A stretch of DNA of 64,000 nucleotides from UBA11524 sp051883695 (GCA_051883695.1 JBJEUF010000021.1:1-64000), one strand, 5' to 3'. Counted from the stretch's first letter, positions 16,357-25,005 are shown. The notes: generated from the letters alone by a model not told the origin. A program made the numbers and translations.

Positions 16357-18375
16357 ATGAGAATTGCACTGACGGGGAATCCCAACAGCGGCAAAACGAC
16401 GATGTACAACGCCCTGACCGGCCGGAACGAGAAGGTCGGCAACTGGGCGGGCGTGACGGTCGAGCGCAAGGAGCACGCCATCAGGAGCGTCTACGCCGGC
16501 GGCAGGAGCGATCTGATCGCCGTGGATCTGCCCGGCGCGTACTCGATGTCCCCCTTCACGTCCGAGGAGTCCATTACAAGCTCCTATGTGAAAAACGAGC
16601 ACCCGGATGTGATCGTCAACATCGTGGACGGCACCAACCTCAGCCGCAGCCTGTTCTTCACCACGCAGCTGCTGGAGCTGGGCATTCCCATGGTCGTGGC
16701 CTTGAACAAGGCGGATGCGAACAAGCGGAAGAAGACCACCATCGACGTGGCGGCGTTGTCCGAAATGCTGGGCTGCCCGGTGGTCGAGGCCACGGCTACC
16801 ACGGGCGAGGGCCTGCAGGAGGTTGTTGCCAGGGCTGTGGAGCAGATCGGCACGCAGCAGACGGCGCCCTACCATCAGGGCGATATCGACCTGACCGACA
16901 AGCGGGTGGTCGAGGAGGCGGACCGCGCACGCTTCCAGTTTGTGAACGGCGTGGTGGCCAGGGTCGAAAAGCGCGTCGTCAGAACCGCCGATAAGAACGC
17001 GCAGGATAGAATTGACGCGGTGGTGACCCATCCTGTGCTGGGCCTTGTCATTTTCGCCGCCATCATGTTCGGCGTGTTCTGGATCTCGCAGGCCGACGGC
17101 GGTCTGGGCAGCTGGCTGGCGGGCATCCTTGAGGGCTGGATGGAGGCCGTCACGGAGTGGGTGTCCGGTCTGGTGGAGGGCGCTTCGCCCATCCTGCGAT
17201 CGCTGATCGTTGACGGCATCGTCGGTGGCGTGGGCGCGGTGCTGGGCTTTCTGCCGCTGGTGATGGTGATGTATTTCATCATCGCGCTGCTGGAGGACTG
17301 CGGCTACATGGCGCGTGCCTCCGTGGTGCTGGATCCCATCTTCAAGAAGGTGGGCCTGAGCGGCAAGTCCGTCATTCCCTTTGTCATCGGCACCGGCTGC
17401 GCCATTCCCGGCGTCATGGCCTGCCGCACCATCCGCAACGAGCGCGAGCGCCGCGCCACGGCGATGCTCACGCCCTTCATGCCCTGCGGCGCGAAGCTGC
17501 CGGTGATTGCCCTGTTTGCCGGCGCGTTCTTCTCCGACGCCAGCTGGGTCGGCCCGCTGATGTACTTTGTGGGTATTGCGCTCATCTTCCTTGGCGCGCT
17601 GCTGATCAACGCCATCACCGGTCACAAGGTGCGCAAGTCCTACTTCATCATCGAGCTTCCGGAGTACAAGGCGCCCTCCATTCCCCGCGCGTTCATGTCC
17701 ATGCTCAGCCGCGGCTGGGCCTACATCGTCAAGGCCGGCACGATCATCCTGCTGTGCAATACCGTCGTGCAGTTGATGCAGTCCTTCACCTGGAGCCTCC
17801 AGCCTGCTGAACCGGCGGACACATCCATCCTTGCGTCCATTGCCCATCCCTTTGCGTACCTGCTCCTGCCCATCGTCGGCGTGCTGAGCTGGCAGCTGGC
17901 GGCTGCGGCGGTGACCGGCTTCATCGCCAAGGAGAATGTGGTCGGCACGCTGGCTGTGTGCTTTGTGGGTCTGGAGAACCTCATCGACACCGAGGAGCTC
18001 GCCATGCTGGAGGGTGCCGGTGCGGAGGTCGCGGCGGCAATAGCCATCAGCAGGGTGGCTGCGCTGGCGTACCTGATGTTCAACCTGTTCTCTCCGCCCT
18101 GCTTTGCGGCCATCGGCGCGATGAACTCCGAGATGAAGAGCGCAAAGTGGCTCTGGGGCGGCATCGGGCTGCAGCTGGCGACCGGCTATACGATTGCCTA
18201 TCTGGTCTACACGCTGGGCACCCTGTTCACCGACGCATCCCTGCTGAACGTGGGCGCAGCCATCGCAGGCGGCATTGCCGTGGCGTGCATCGCAGCGATC
18301 ATCACGGCGCTCATCCTCCGTACCCGCAGGAGCCTGAAGGCGACATATGAGCTGAAAGCGGATACGCGGGCATAA
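16357..18375 (+). CDS. feoB: FeoB ferrous-iron transporter
   Basis: A 672-residue GTP-dependent Fe2+ importer in the cytoplasmic membrane. The N-terminal G domain shows G1 GNPNSGKTT (residues 7-15), G3 DLPGAYSM and G4 NKAD. After the helical GDI-like region, the membrane part carries two gate regions, each with a conserved Cys: GTGCAIPGVMACRTI with TPFMPCGAKLPV in the first half, and FSPPCFAAIGAM in the second. AGAGGAGG precedes ATG 16357. It is followed 24 bases later by the small Cys-rich partner. Regulation by iron through the feoA promoter is inferred. Confidence 0.97.
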   Translation: MRIALTGNPNSGKTTMYNALTGRNEKVGNWAGVTVERKEHAIRSVYAGGRSDLIAVDLPGAYSMSPFTSEESITSSYVKNEHPDVIVNIVDGTNLSRSLFFTTQLLELGIPMVVALNKADANKRKKTTIDVAALSEMLGCPVVEATATTGEGLQEVVARAVEQIGTQQTAPYHQGDIDLTDKRVVEEADRARFQFVNGVVARVEKRVVRTADKNAQDRIDAVVTHPVLGLVIFAAIMFGVFWISQADGGLGSWLAGILEGWMEAVTEWVSGLVEGASPILRSLIVDGIVGGVGAVLGFLPLVMVMYFIIALLEDCGYMARASVVLDPIFKKVGLSGKSVIPFVIGTGCAIPGVMACRTIRNERERRATAMLTPFMPCGAKLPVIALFAGAFFSDASWVGPLMYFVGIALIFLGALLINAITGHKVRKSYFIIELPEYKAPSIPRAFMSMLSRGWAYIVKAGTIILLCNTVVQLMQSFTWSLQPAEPADTSILASIAHPFAYLLLPIVGVLSWQLAAAAVTGFIAKENVVGTLAVCFVGLENLIDTEELAMLEGAGAEVAAAIAISRVAALAYLMFNLFSPPCFAAIGAMNSEMKSAKWLWGGIGLQLATGYTIAYLVYTLGTLFTDASLLNVGAAIAGGIAVACIAAIITALILRTRRSLKATYELKADTRA

Positions 18376-18399
18376 CCTGTTTCCAAAGGAGGGACTTCC

Positions 18400-18558
18400 A
18401 TGATTGACTTCATCATTCTTCTGGTGCTGGCGGTGATGCTCGGCGGTGCAGGCTTTTATGTCTGGAAGGCAAGGAAGAGCGGCCGGAAGTGCATCGGCTG
18501 TCCCAATGGTACCTGTCCCCATGCGGGCACGGATCGCTGCTGCTGCGGCAGGAAGTGA
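18400..18558 (+). CDS. FeoB-associated Cys-rich membrane peptide
   Basis: A 52-residue protein with one N-terminal membrane helix (IDFIILLVLAVMLGGAGFYVW), a basic stretch, and a cysteine-rich tail reading CIGCPNGTCPHAG and then RCCCGRK. This matches the small FeoB-associated peptides that follow feoB in many Firmicutes. AAGGAGGG precedes the ATG. The Cys cluster may bind Fe2+ as it enters or leaves FeoB; that role is inferred from context. Confidence 0.9.
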   Translation: MIDFIILLVLAVMLGGAGFYVWKARKSGRKCIGCPNGTCPHAGTDRCCCGRK

Positions 18559-18922
18559 TGCTGATAACGCAAATCTCCTCCTGATGCCATACCGGCTTGG
18601 CAAAGTGCAAGGTTACATTCGCTCGCTGATTCTACAGGAAGCCGTTCAACCGGGCGATTGTCCGTTTTAAGGAGCTTTTCTGACGGATAATGCAAGCATC
18701 ACCGCACTTGTCGCATTCCGGCGAGCAGCAATTGACAAGCTGGATTGTGAACGCTATTTGCCGACCTTCTCAACCGAGAGGGTCGGCTTTTCGATTTCAG
18801 ATGGTGCGCATGATTGGAACAGGCGACATGCGTCTGTCTCTCCTGCTTCGCGGATTGCGGAGGGCGCAGATGCTCCCGCATTGAGATGCGGCGTACGCTA
18901 CCGGTGAACACAGCAGAAAAAC
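18559..18922. other. Gene-free interval after the feo operon
   Basis: No supported coding region. It contains the terminator at 18760-18791. Short open frames here lack ribosome binding sites and recognisable similarity. Confidence 0.5.
18760..18791 (+). terminator. Terminator downstream of the feo operon
   Basis: Arms 18760-18771 (GCCGACCTTCTC) and 18776-18787 pair with one mismatch around an AACC loop and are followed by TTTTCG. It lies about 200 bases after the Cys-rich peptide stop. Confidence 0.7.
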
Positions 18923-18960
18923 GCCACACCCGCGCCCAATTCCATGGTTGCGGGTGTGGC
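18923..18960 (-). terminator. Terminator of the XRE regulator gene
   Basis: Perfect 11-bp arms GCCACACCCGC (18923-18933) and its complement (18950-18960). On the minus strand they are followed by GTTTTTC, immediately after the regulator stop. Confidence 0.82.
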
Positions 18961-18965
18961 TTGCA

Positions 18966-19181
18966 TCAGCGGTTCATTTTCATATTGGCAGTTCGTCCAA
19001 CGAGGTAATCCAGGGACACATCGTAGTAGTCAGCGAGCTGAATGAGCAGTCCCAGCGGGATGGTCTGGAAGCCGCGTTCGTATCGACTGTAGACCGTCTG
19101 GGCGATGCCAAGCATCTGAGCAACCTGGGCCTGGGTCAAATCGGCGTCTTCCCGCATGTCGCGGATGCGTTGGAAGTACAT
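18966..19181 (-). CDS. Small XRE-family HTH transcriptional regulator
   Basis: A 71-residue Cro/CI-type DNA-binding protein made almost entirely of the HTH. The helices read REDADLTQAQVAQMLG and QTVYSRYERGFQTIPLGLLIQLADYYDVSLDYLVGR, the canonical HTH_3 pattern. It is divergently transcribed from the dockerin-protein gene. The 119-base shared intergenic region carries two perfect palindromes, so it probably regulates itself and the secreted-protein gene. GGGAGG lies before the start. Confidence 0.92.
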   Translation of the reverse strand: MYFQRIRDMREDADLTQAQVAQMLGIAQTVYSRYERGFQTIPLGLLIQLADYYDVSLDYLVGRTANMKMNR

Positions 19182-19209
19182 GCGAGAATCCTCCCTGTAA
19201 AAATTTTCT

Positions 19210-19223
19210 GTACCGATCGGTAC
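19210..19223. promoter_or_regulatory. 14-bp perfect palindrome, candidate XRE operator 1
   Basis: GTACCGATCGGTAC reads the same on both strands. It lies 28 bases upstream of the XRE start, inside its likely promoter/leader, and just upstream of the divergent promoter. Confidence 0.6.
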
Positions 19224-19227
19224 TATA

Positions 19228-19256
19228 TTGCATTATGCCACAATGTGTGATATACT
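19228..19256 (+). promoter_or_regulatory. Promoter of the dockerin-protein gene
   Basis: TTGCAT at 19228-19233, a 17-base spacer, and TATACT at 19251-19256. It is flanked by the two palindromes at 19210 and 19266. Confidence 0.65.
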
Positions 19257-19265
19257 ATGCGAGGA

Positions 19266-19283
19266 TAGTACTAAAAAGTACTA
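19266..19283. promoter_or_regulatory. 18-bp palindrome, candidate XRE operator 2
   Basis: TAGTACT-AAAA-AGTACTA, a perfect inverted repeat starting ten bases after the -10 box. It shares GTAC half-site bases with the palindrome at 19210. Confidence 0.6.
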
Positions 19284-19300
19284 ACAAGGGAGGGGAAAAC

Positions 19301-21985
19301 ATGGATAGGGTGAGCGGTAAAGTGAAGTGGAATAAACGCGTGGTGCTTCCCAAGTGGCTGAACACGCCTGTCAACACGATGAAATGGATTGTGTTGGCGT
19401 TTGTAGTTGTGATGGTGTGCCTTTGCAATAATGCTTTAGCCTACTCCGGATCTGACTATACGACCAATTCCTCGTTGGCAACAAAGCTGGACAACCTGAT
19501 CAATGGAAAGGTTGCAATCTTTTCCAATACCTCGACAAAGTTTCCAGTAGGATCAAGTCTCAATAACTCTACGACATACTATTGGAAAAACGGCTATTAC
19601 TCAGGCAAACAGTGTTATGCCTATGGTCAGGCGGCATATTACTATCTGTTTGGTGATGTTCCTTATCATGGAAGCGGAAGCTATTCCAATTCCAAAGTGG
19701 TTTCGGGTGTTAAGGGACTGAATACCCTTTCTTATGATGTGCTTGTTAAGGGCGGCGTGGGTTGTGGAGCCTATATCCGCACAACCGACCAATCGAGCGG
19801 ATCATATAATGGCAATGTGGGTCACTCAATGATTGTGCTTACATACAATTCCAACGGGATTACGATCCTGCATGGTAATTCGAATGGAAAAGGCGCAATA
19901 ACCATCAATACCTATACATGGGCTAGCTTCAATTCTACGCATATTTCAGGTAAGGGGCGGTATGTATCTCATATAGTCCAACCGAACTTGACTGCTAATT
20001 CCATTTCTGGATACACGAGGATCGATTCACTCCCTCGTATCGCGAAAAGCATTAAGGTAAGCACCAGCACGGATCCTTGCGAGGTGAGAAAGGCCCCGAA
20101 CAAAGATGGAGAGTTTGTTCGCTCCGTAGATAAGGATACAATCATCTACCTCAAAGGAGCTGTGAAGAATACAGCAGGCAACACCTGGTACGAGACAGAA
20201 GATGGGTATTTCATCTATAGTGGTGATCTGGAAATCCTTGTGGACGATGCCAGCTACACAGAAACGAAGTATGGTGCACTGGGCATCAGCAAAACCAGCG
20301 ATTGCTGGCTCAAGGACAGGCCATACGAGGCTTCTGATCATCATGAAAGAGTCGTTGCACAGGGAAAGACCGTTAGTATCGTTGCCAAGGTTGTCAACAG
20401 CTATGGGAATACCTGGTATAAGACATCTGATGGCTACTTCGTTTACAGTAGCGATGTAACACTGTATGAGATGGAGCAGATGTTCACAATCTCGGCGACA
20501 TTCAAGAACACCGAAAAGCGTGACAGCCATAAGGCTCCGTATCTCGACTCTCCGGATGTAAAGTCCTACGCGAATGGCGCAACAGTGACCGTCACGCGCT
20601 TTGTCAAGAACAGCTATGGCAATATCTGGGCACAGCTTTCGGACGGTAGCTTCCTGTGCTTTTACGATAAAGAAACTGGCGATAATAAGCTGACATTTAT
20701 CGCTATGACCTCTGCCTTTACAACCAGTGGCGTTGTGAAACCGACAGGCAACATCCCGCTGAATACTGCTTTTGGTCTTCGCGGCAAGATCACTGCGACA
20801 GCACCCATGCTTACAGTCACCGCGCGTGTGATTGATAAAAGCACAAACAAAGCAGTTGTTGGCCCCGTGAGCGCCAGCCCATCTGCAACAACGCGGACGG
20901 TGGATCTGAATGCATCCGTCAATGGGGTGAACATTAACAACAAAATGCCCTTCAGCAAGCTGACTACCGCTGGTTACTATCGGTATGAGGTGATCGTACA
21001 GCTTGGGTTCACCTACAACAGCAAGACTTTCAAATTTGGTGCTGAGCAGGTGGTTATCAGCAGTGACTTCACAGCGGGTAACCCTGCCAAGGTTCTTGTT
21101 GAAAAGATTACTGTCCTCAATCAGATCAGTAAACTCGCGTATGGCGAACCCTATGATTTCCGGTGGGAAGTCTATCCCAGCAATGCCACGGATAAAACTG
21201 TTACATGGTCAAGCAGCAACACAGACGTTATTTGGATACCGGAAGCGTCAGGAACTCCTGGTGTTGATGAAAACGCGTATGCGGATGTGTTCTATAGGGG
21301 CTATGGTACAACCACGATAACAGTTCGTGCGAATGATGGCAGCGGCGTGTCGGTGTCATTCGATGTGACGGTATATGATCCGAATCCAAAGCCGAGTCTT
21401 GAGAACGTTTCGCTATCAGCAGGTCAAAATCTGACAGCTATGCGTGGTGGCACGGTGACGATGCCGATCTACCTCAGCAACCCCAACGAAGACGTCGCAA
21501 TCGGAACGATTCTGGTCAAGTACGAGCTGCCTGATGGCGTGACCATCAGCGGCGTGGAAACAGCCGGTATCGCGGTTGGCTCGGACAAGACCCATTACGC
21601 GAATACGCTCCTGAACAACCTGAGCGGCATCAGCGGCAGCGGTCAGATTCTGAATGTGACCCTGCAGCTGTCCAATAGCGTTGCATTCCCGGTCACGGTG
21701 AGGATGACGGCAACGGTCAATCCGCTGAACACGGGTGAGGATGTGACGCTGAGCCCGTTCACGGCGACCATCGAGGAAAAGAGCAGGCGGGTTCCCGGCG
21801 ATGTCAATGATGACGGGCAGGTCTCCACGGCGGACTTCCTGAGGCTGGCGAAATACCTGGCCGGGTGGTCCGGAATCACGATCAACGAAGCCAATTCGGA
21901 TGTCAACGGCGACGGACAGGTTTCCACGGCGGATTTCCTGCGCATGTCCAAATACCTGTCCGGTTGGGATGTAGAACTGAAATAA
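19301..21985 (+). CDS. Secreted multidomain protein: papain-like amidase domain, SH3-like repeats, Big-type domain, cohesin-like domain, dockerin
   Basis: An 894-residue exported protein; ATG 19301 follows GGGAGGGG. A hydrophobic signal or anchor lies at residues 28-48. Residues about 55-235 form a cysteine-peptidase/amidase-like domain with Cys105 (GKQCYAYGQ), His175 (VGHSMIV) and Asn193 (LHGN) as a possible triad, of NlpC/P60 or CHAP type. Three SH3-like repeats follow, each ending in a W...DG-F pattern (NTWYETEDGYF, NTWYKTSDGYF, NIWAQLSDGSF). Next come an Ig-like stretch, a Big-type domain (TWSSSNTDVIW) and a cohesin-like module (about 705-825). The C-terminus is a type-I dockerin with two Ca2+ loops (DVNDDGQVSTADFL, DVNGDGQVSTADFL). 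It may attach cell-wall-active activity to a cohesin-bearing scaffold; the next gene encodes a cohesin protein. The amidase assignment is moderate. Confidence 0.82.
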   Translation: MDRVSGKVKWNKRVVLPKWLNTPVNTMKWIVLAFVVVMVCLCNNALAYSGSDYTTNSSLATKLDNLINGKVAIFSNTSTKFPVGSSLNNSTTYYWKNGYYSGKQCYAYGQAAYYYLFGDVPYHGSGSYSNSKVVSGVKGLNTLSYDVLVKGGVGCGAYIRTTDQSSGSYNGNVGHSMIVLTYNSNGITILHGNSNGKGAITINTYTWASFNSTHISGKGRYVSHIVQPNLTANSISGYTRIDSLPRIAKSIKVSTSTDPCEVRKAPNKDGEFVRSVDKDTIIYLKGAVKNTAGNTWYETEDGYFIYSGDLEILVDDASYTETKYGALGISKTSDCWLKDRPYEASDHHERVVAQGKTVSIVAKVVNSYGNTWYKTSDGYFVYSSDVTLYEMEQMFTISATFKNTEKRDSHKAPYLDSPDVKSYANGATVTVTRFVKNSYGNIWAQLSDGSFLCFYDKETGDNKLTFIAMTSAFTTSGVVKPTGNIPLNTAFGLRGKITATAPMLTVTARVIDKSTNKAVVGPVSASPSATTRTVDLNASVNGVNINNKMPFSKLTTAGYYRYEVIVQLGFTYNSKTFKFGAEQVVISSDFTAGNPAKVLVEKITVLNQISKLAYGEPYDFRWEVYPSNATDKTVTWSSSNTDVIWIPEASGTPGVDENAYADVFYRGYGTTTITVRANDGSGVSVSFDVTVYDPNPKPSLENVSLSAGQNLTAMRGGTVTMPIYLSNPNEDVAIGTILVKYELPDGVTISGVETAGIAVGSDKTHYANTLLNNLSGISGSGQILNVTLQLSNSVAFPVTVRMTATVNPLNTGEDVTLSPFTATIEEKSRRVPGDVNDDGQVSTADFLRLAKYLAGWSGITINEANSDVNGDGQVSTADFLRMSKYLSGWDVELK

Positions 21986-21998
21986 TGAGGTGACTGAC

Positions 21999-23759
21999 AT
22001 GAAGAAACTGACGGCGTGTATCCTTTCTCTCCTTCTGCTGCTCAGCCTGACGGCAACGGCGTTGGCTGCAAAGCCCGGCGATACGGTGACGGTGAGCATT
22101 TCCGTCACATCCAACCCGAACAACGCCTTCGCGGGCAGAATCGGCTTCACCTTCGACTCGAGCGTCCTGACCTTTGTGTCCGCGACCAAGAGCGGTGATG
22201 CGCAGCAGGCGCCAAACAGCGCAAAGGGCTTTTTCCTCCTGAGCAATCTTTCCGGCTTGAATGTGGGACGGGTGGGAACGCTGACCTTCACGGTTAACGC
22301 GAATGCCAAGCCCGGCACCTACTATGTGTCTGCATATGCCTATGATTGCGTGGACGGGGACGAAAATACCGTTACGATCGGCGTGTCCGGCGGTTCCGTC
22401 ACCGTCGAAGCCACTGCCTGTACCAACCACACCTGGGACAGCGGTAAAGTGACCACCGAGCCCACCTGCGCCAAGGAAGGCGTACGCACCTATACCTGCA
22501 CAAACTCCGGCTGCGGCGCGACCAAGACTGAGGCCATCCAGAAGCTGACGACCCACTCCTACGACAGTGGCAAGATCACCACGGAGCCGACCTGTACCAA
22601 GAATGGCGTGAAGACCTATACCTGCTCTGTATGCCATGGAACAAGGACGGAGAGCATCGAGGCTGAAGGGCATGATAAGGGCGCGTGGGTTGAAGTCCGG
22701 AAGGCGACCTGCAAGAAGGACGGACTGAAGGAGCTGCGCTGTACCAAGTGCGGTGAAACGCTGCAGTCCGAGATCATTTCCTCCGCCGGCGTGGAGCATA
22801 AGCCCGGTCAGATGACCATCACAACCCAGCCGAGCTGCACCGAGCCCGGAGAAAAGACGCAGAAGTGCACGGTCTGCGACGAGATTCTCAAAAGGGAGCC
22901 GATTGAGGCCAACGGTCATGACAACGGTGCGTGGGTTGTCACGAAGCCTGTGAGCTGCAAAGAGGACGGCCGGGAGGAGCTGCAGTGCACCATTTGCAGC
23001 GCGATGCTGGAAAGCAGGGTTCTGTCTGCCGCCAATGCGAAGCACGTGCCCGGCAGCATGAAGATCACAAAGGCACCCACCTGTACGCATGAAGGTGAAA
23101 AGACGCAGAAGTGCACGGTATGCGACGTTGTGCTTGCAACGGAGAAGATCTCTGCCGAGGGGCACGACAAGGGCGCATGGGTGGTTGTCACGCCTGCCAC
23201 GCGGGAGGAAACCGGCCTGAAGGAGCTGCGCTGCACCAAGTGCCAGGCAGTGCTGGACACAGCGGTGATTCCCGTACAGACCACCGATTACTTCCCCCGG
23301 AGCACGGCCTGCAGCATTGGCCCGCGGTTCTGTGACGTGAGTCGTCTGACGAATCAGTGGTACCGCTTCACGCCCCTTGATCTGGGTACGGACGGTGTGC
23401 AGACCTATGAGCTGATGGCCAGCGACGCGTATGTGATCGGACAGGTTACGGTGAAGGTGGCAGAGGGAACGGTCACGATCAACTGCACCTATGTTTCCGA
23501 GGATGTGAAGGTGCGCGAGGAGTTCTGCACCCTGCTGCCCTCGCTGGCCGAGACGGAGACGCTGAACCAGAACAGTCTGACCCATTATGCCTTTGGCGAG
23601 CCGATCAGCATCGCTGATGAATTGGGCGGCGATACGAAGGTGTTGCTGTTCATCTGCAATGTGGTGGACTACAATACCGACATGCCGATCACTCGCGTAT
23701 GGCCTAACACGAACGATTTCGTGCTCAAGATCAATCAGCTCAAGGAGAACATGGATTAA
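21999..23759 (+). CDS. Secreted cohesin-domain protein with Zn-ribbon-like repeats
   Basis: A 586-residue exported protein; ATG 21999 follows GAGGTGA. The signal peptide is at residues 1-24 (cleavage near ALA-AK). A cohesin module spans about 25-140 (PGDTVTVSISVTS, VGRVGTLTFTVNA). Six or so repeats of about 40-45 residues follow, most carrying a TCxxxGxxxxxC..C pattern (PTCTKNGVKTYTCSVC, SCTEPGEKTQKCTVC), like small treble-clef or Zn-ribbon units. In the last repeat the Cys of the first pair is replaced (PATREETGLKELRCTKC). The C-terminal 150 residues are unrecognised. It starts 13 bases after the dockerin-gene stop and is likely co-transcribed; its cohesin may be the partner of that dockerin. 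Confidence 0.8.
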   Translation: MKKLTACILSLLLLLSLTATALAAKPGDTVTVSISVTSNPNNAFAGRIGFTFDSSVLTFVSATKSGDAQQAPNSAKGFFLLSNLSGLNVGRVGTLTFTVNANAKPGTYYVSAYAYDCVDGDENTVTIGVSGGSVTVEATACTNHTWDSGKVTTEPTCAKEGVRTYTCTNSGCGATKTEAIQKLTTHSYDSGKITTEPTCTKNGVKTYTCSVCHGTRTESIEAEGHDKGAWVEVRKATCKKDGLKELRCTKCGETLQSEIISSAGVEHKPGQMTITTQPSCTEPGEKTQKCTVCDEILKREPIEANGHDNGAWVVTKPVSCKEDGREELQCTICSAMLESRVLSAANAKHVPGSMKITKAPTCTHEGEKTQKCTVCDVVLATEKISAEGHDKGAWVVVTPATREETGLKELRCTKCQAVLDTAVIPVQTTDYFPRSTACSIGPRFCDVSRLTNQWYRFTPLDLGTDGVQTYELMASDAYVIGQVTVKVAEGTVTINCTYVSEDVKVREEFCTLLPSLAETETLNQNSLTHYAFGEPISIADELGGDTKVLLFICNVVDYNTDMPITRVWPNTNDFVLKINQLKENMD

Positions 23760-23922
23760 GGAACCTCTGAATAACTCGGCGGCACGCTGGCGGCTGAATT
23801 TCAGCCATCTGCTTCTTGCAGAAATCTCGATTTACAGGAAGTCAAACCTTCGATTTCTGCAATCGCATCTGGCAGAAATTCCGCTCACCATCGCACCACC
23901 TCATTGATTCAGAGTTTCCTTA
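23757..23922. repeat. Structured palindromic element (second family)
   Basis: The outer arms TAAGGAACCTCTGAAT and the matching segment near 23905-23922 are complementary apart from one or two positions. The left arm includes the cohesin-gene stop codon. An inner pair, GCAGAAATC-CGA near 23818 and TCGATTTCTGC near 23850, also matches. No gene lies inside. It may act as a terminator or a REP-like element. Confidence 0.7.
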
Positions 23923-24035
23923 ACATTACCAAACGCCTTCGCGCATGCCGCCTGTATTATGTACATGCGATCCCTGCGCGAAGGCGGTATTGCTGGAAGT
24001 ACTCAATGCCTGAAAAAACAAGGAGGATACCTGTC

Positions 24036-24833
24036 ATGGATAGAATGCATAAGCGATGGCTGTGTGCGGTGATCACTGCTGTGATGCTGTGTGCGATTTG
24101 CGGTACGGCGATTGCGGCGACACGACCCATAGGACCGTCTTCCGCCCCACAGGGGGACTTCCGCACGGTTGGAAGCATTGTGACCTTCGGCTCTTACGAA
24201 CAGGATAACTATACGGGGAATGGCAAAGAAGGGATCGAGTGGATCGTCCTTGATTACGAGCCGAACGGTGACTATGCGCTGTTGATTTCGCGCTACTGCC
24301 TTGACGCTCATTATTTCAACAGGGAAACATATAACGCCTGGAGTGACAGCGACATTCGCAGCTGGCTGAATGATACCTTCTACGCTGCGGCGTTTAGCAG
24401 CAGTGAACGGAATGCTGTGATGATGGCAGAAGTAGAAACCGTGCGTGCGAATGGACGCCTGGAAACGACGCAGGATCGGGTGTTTCTGCTGAGCAAGGAA
24501 GAAGCGATGAGGTTCTTCCCGGGCAGAACATGGAACGAAAGCGAGGAGGTTGCTGCACGCCGTGCTGTGCCCACCGCTTATGCAGTCGCCAACGGCGCAT
24601 ATCAGTCCAGCAAGACGTTCGTTGATGGACGGGGAACCACCTGCTGGTGGCTGCGCTCCTATTACGGGGACAATGGCAAGACGGGTGCAGCATATCGTGA
24701 ATATGCCAATGGGGTTCGCGAAAGCGGCAGTATTTTCGGCTATTCCCTGAAAACGTATAACACAAACAAGTGGTATGGCGTTCGTCCTGTTATCTGGATA
24801 TCTGTGCGCGAAGCAGAAAGCGCAGGGAATTGA
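24036..24833 (+). CDS. Secreted DUF6273-domain protein
   Basis: A 265-residue exported protein. ATG 24036 follows AAGGAGG; a second ATG three codons on is possible. The signal peptide is at 1-28 (ending GTAIAA). The remainder fits DUF6273: GSYEQDN...IEWIVLDYE..GDYALLISRYCLDAHYFN, DIRSWLNDTFYAAAFSSSE, a DRVFLLSKEEA segment, TAYAVANGAY, CWWLRSYY, and VRPVIWI at the end. Such domains are common in secreted proteins of gut Clostridia and have a formylglycine-enzyme/lectin-like look; function is unknown. It is flanked by the palindromic element upstream and a strong terminator downstream. Confidence 0.85.
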   Translation: MDRMHKRWLCAVITAVMLCAICGTAIAATRPIGPSSAPQGDFRTVGSIVTFGSYEQDNYTGNGKEGIEWIVLDYEPNGDYALLISRYCLDAHYFNRETYNAWSDSDIRSWLNDTFYAAAFSSSERNAVMMAEVETVRANGRLETTQDRVFLLSKEEAMRFFPGRTWNESEEVAARRAVPTAYAVANGAYQSSKTFVDGRGTTCWWLRSYYGDNGKTGAAYREYANGVRESGSIFGYSLKTYNTNKWYGVRPVIWISVREAESAGN

Positions 24834-24861
24834 TGAGAGGGACAATCTCTTCCTGACGGCT

Positions 24862-24903
24862 CTGAGGCAGACCCGTGACGCGGCGGGTCTGCCTCAGCTT
24901 TTA
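24862..24903 (+). terminator. Rho-independent terminator
   Basis: Perfect 14-bp arms CTGAGGCAGACCCG (24862-24875) and its complement (24884-24897), followed by CTTTTA. Confidence 0.88.
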
Positions 24904-24927
24904 CAGGTGACAAGGACATAAACCGTT

Positions 24928-24956
24928 GATTTTTCCATGGCTTTACGGTAGAATGT
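24928..24956 (+). promoter_or_regulatory. Sigma-A promoter of the 169-residue secreted-protein gene
   Basis: TTGATT at 24928-24933, a 17-base spacer, and TAGAAT at 24951-24956, about 50 bases before the start codon. Confidence 0.7.
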
Positions 24957-25005
24957 GCTTGCAGGCTTCAATGTCTGACATGCGTCAATCAAGGAGGAAG
25001 CCTTC

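Noticed and set aside
18446..18884. Small proteins between the feo operon and the XRE gene
   Set aside because: No ribosome binding sites, overlap with the Cys-rich peptide or a terminator, and no recognisable similarity.
22430..23290. Repeats in the cohesin gene considered as a CRISPR-like or DNA-level tandem array
   Set aside because: The repeats are conserved at protein level (Cys pattern) with variable DNA and lie inside a continuous reading frame.
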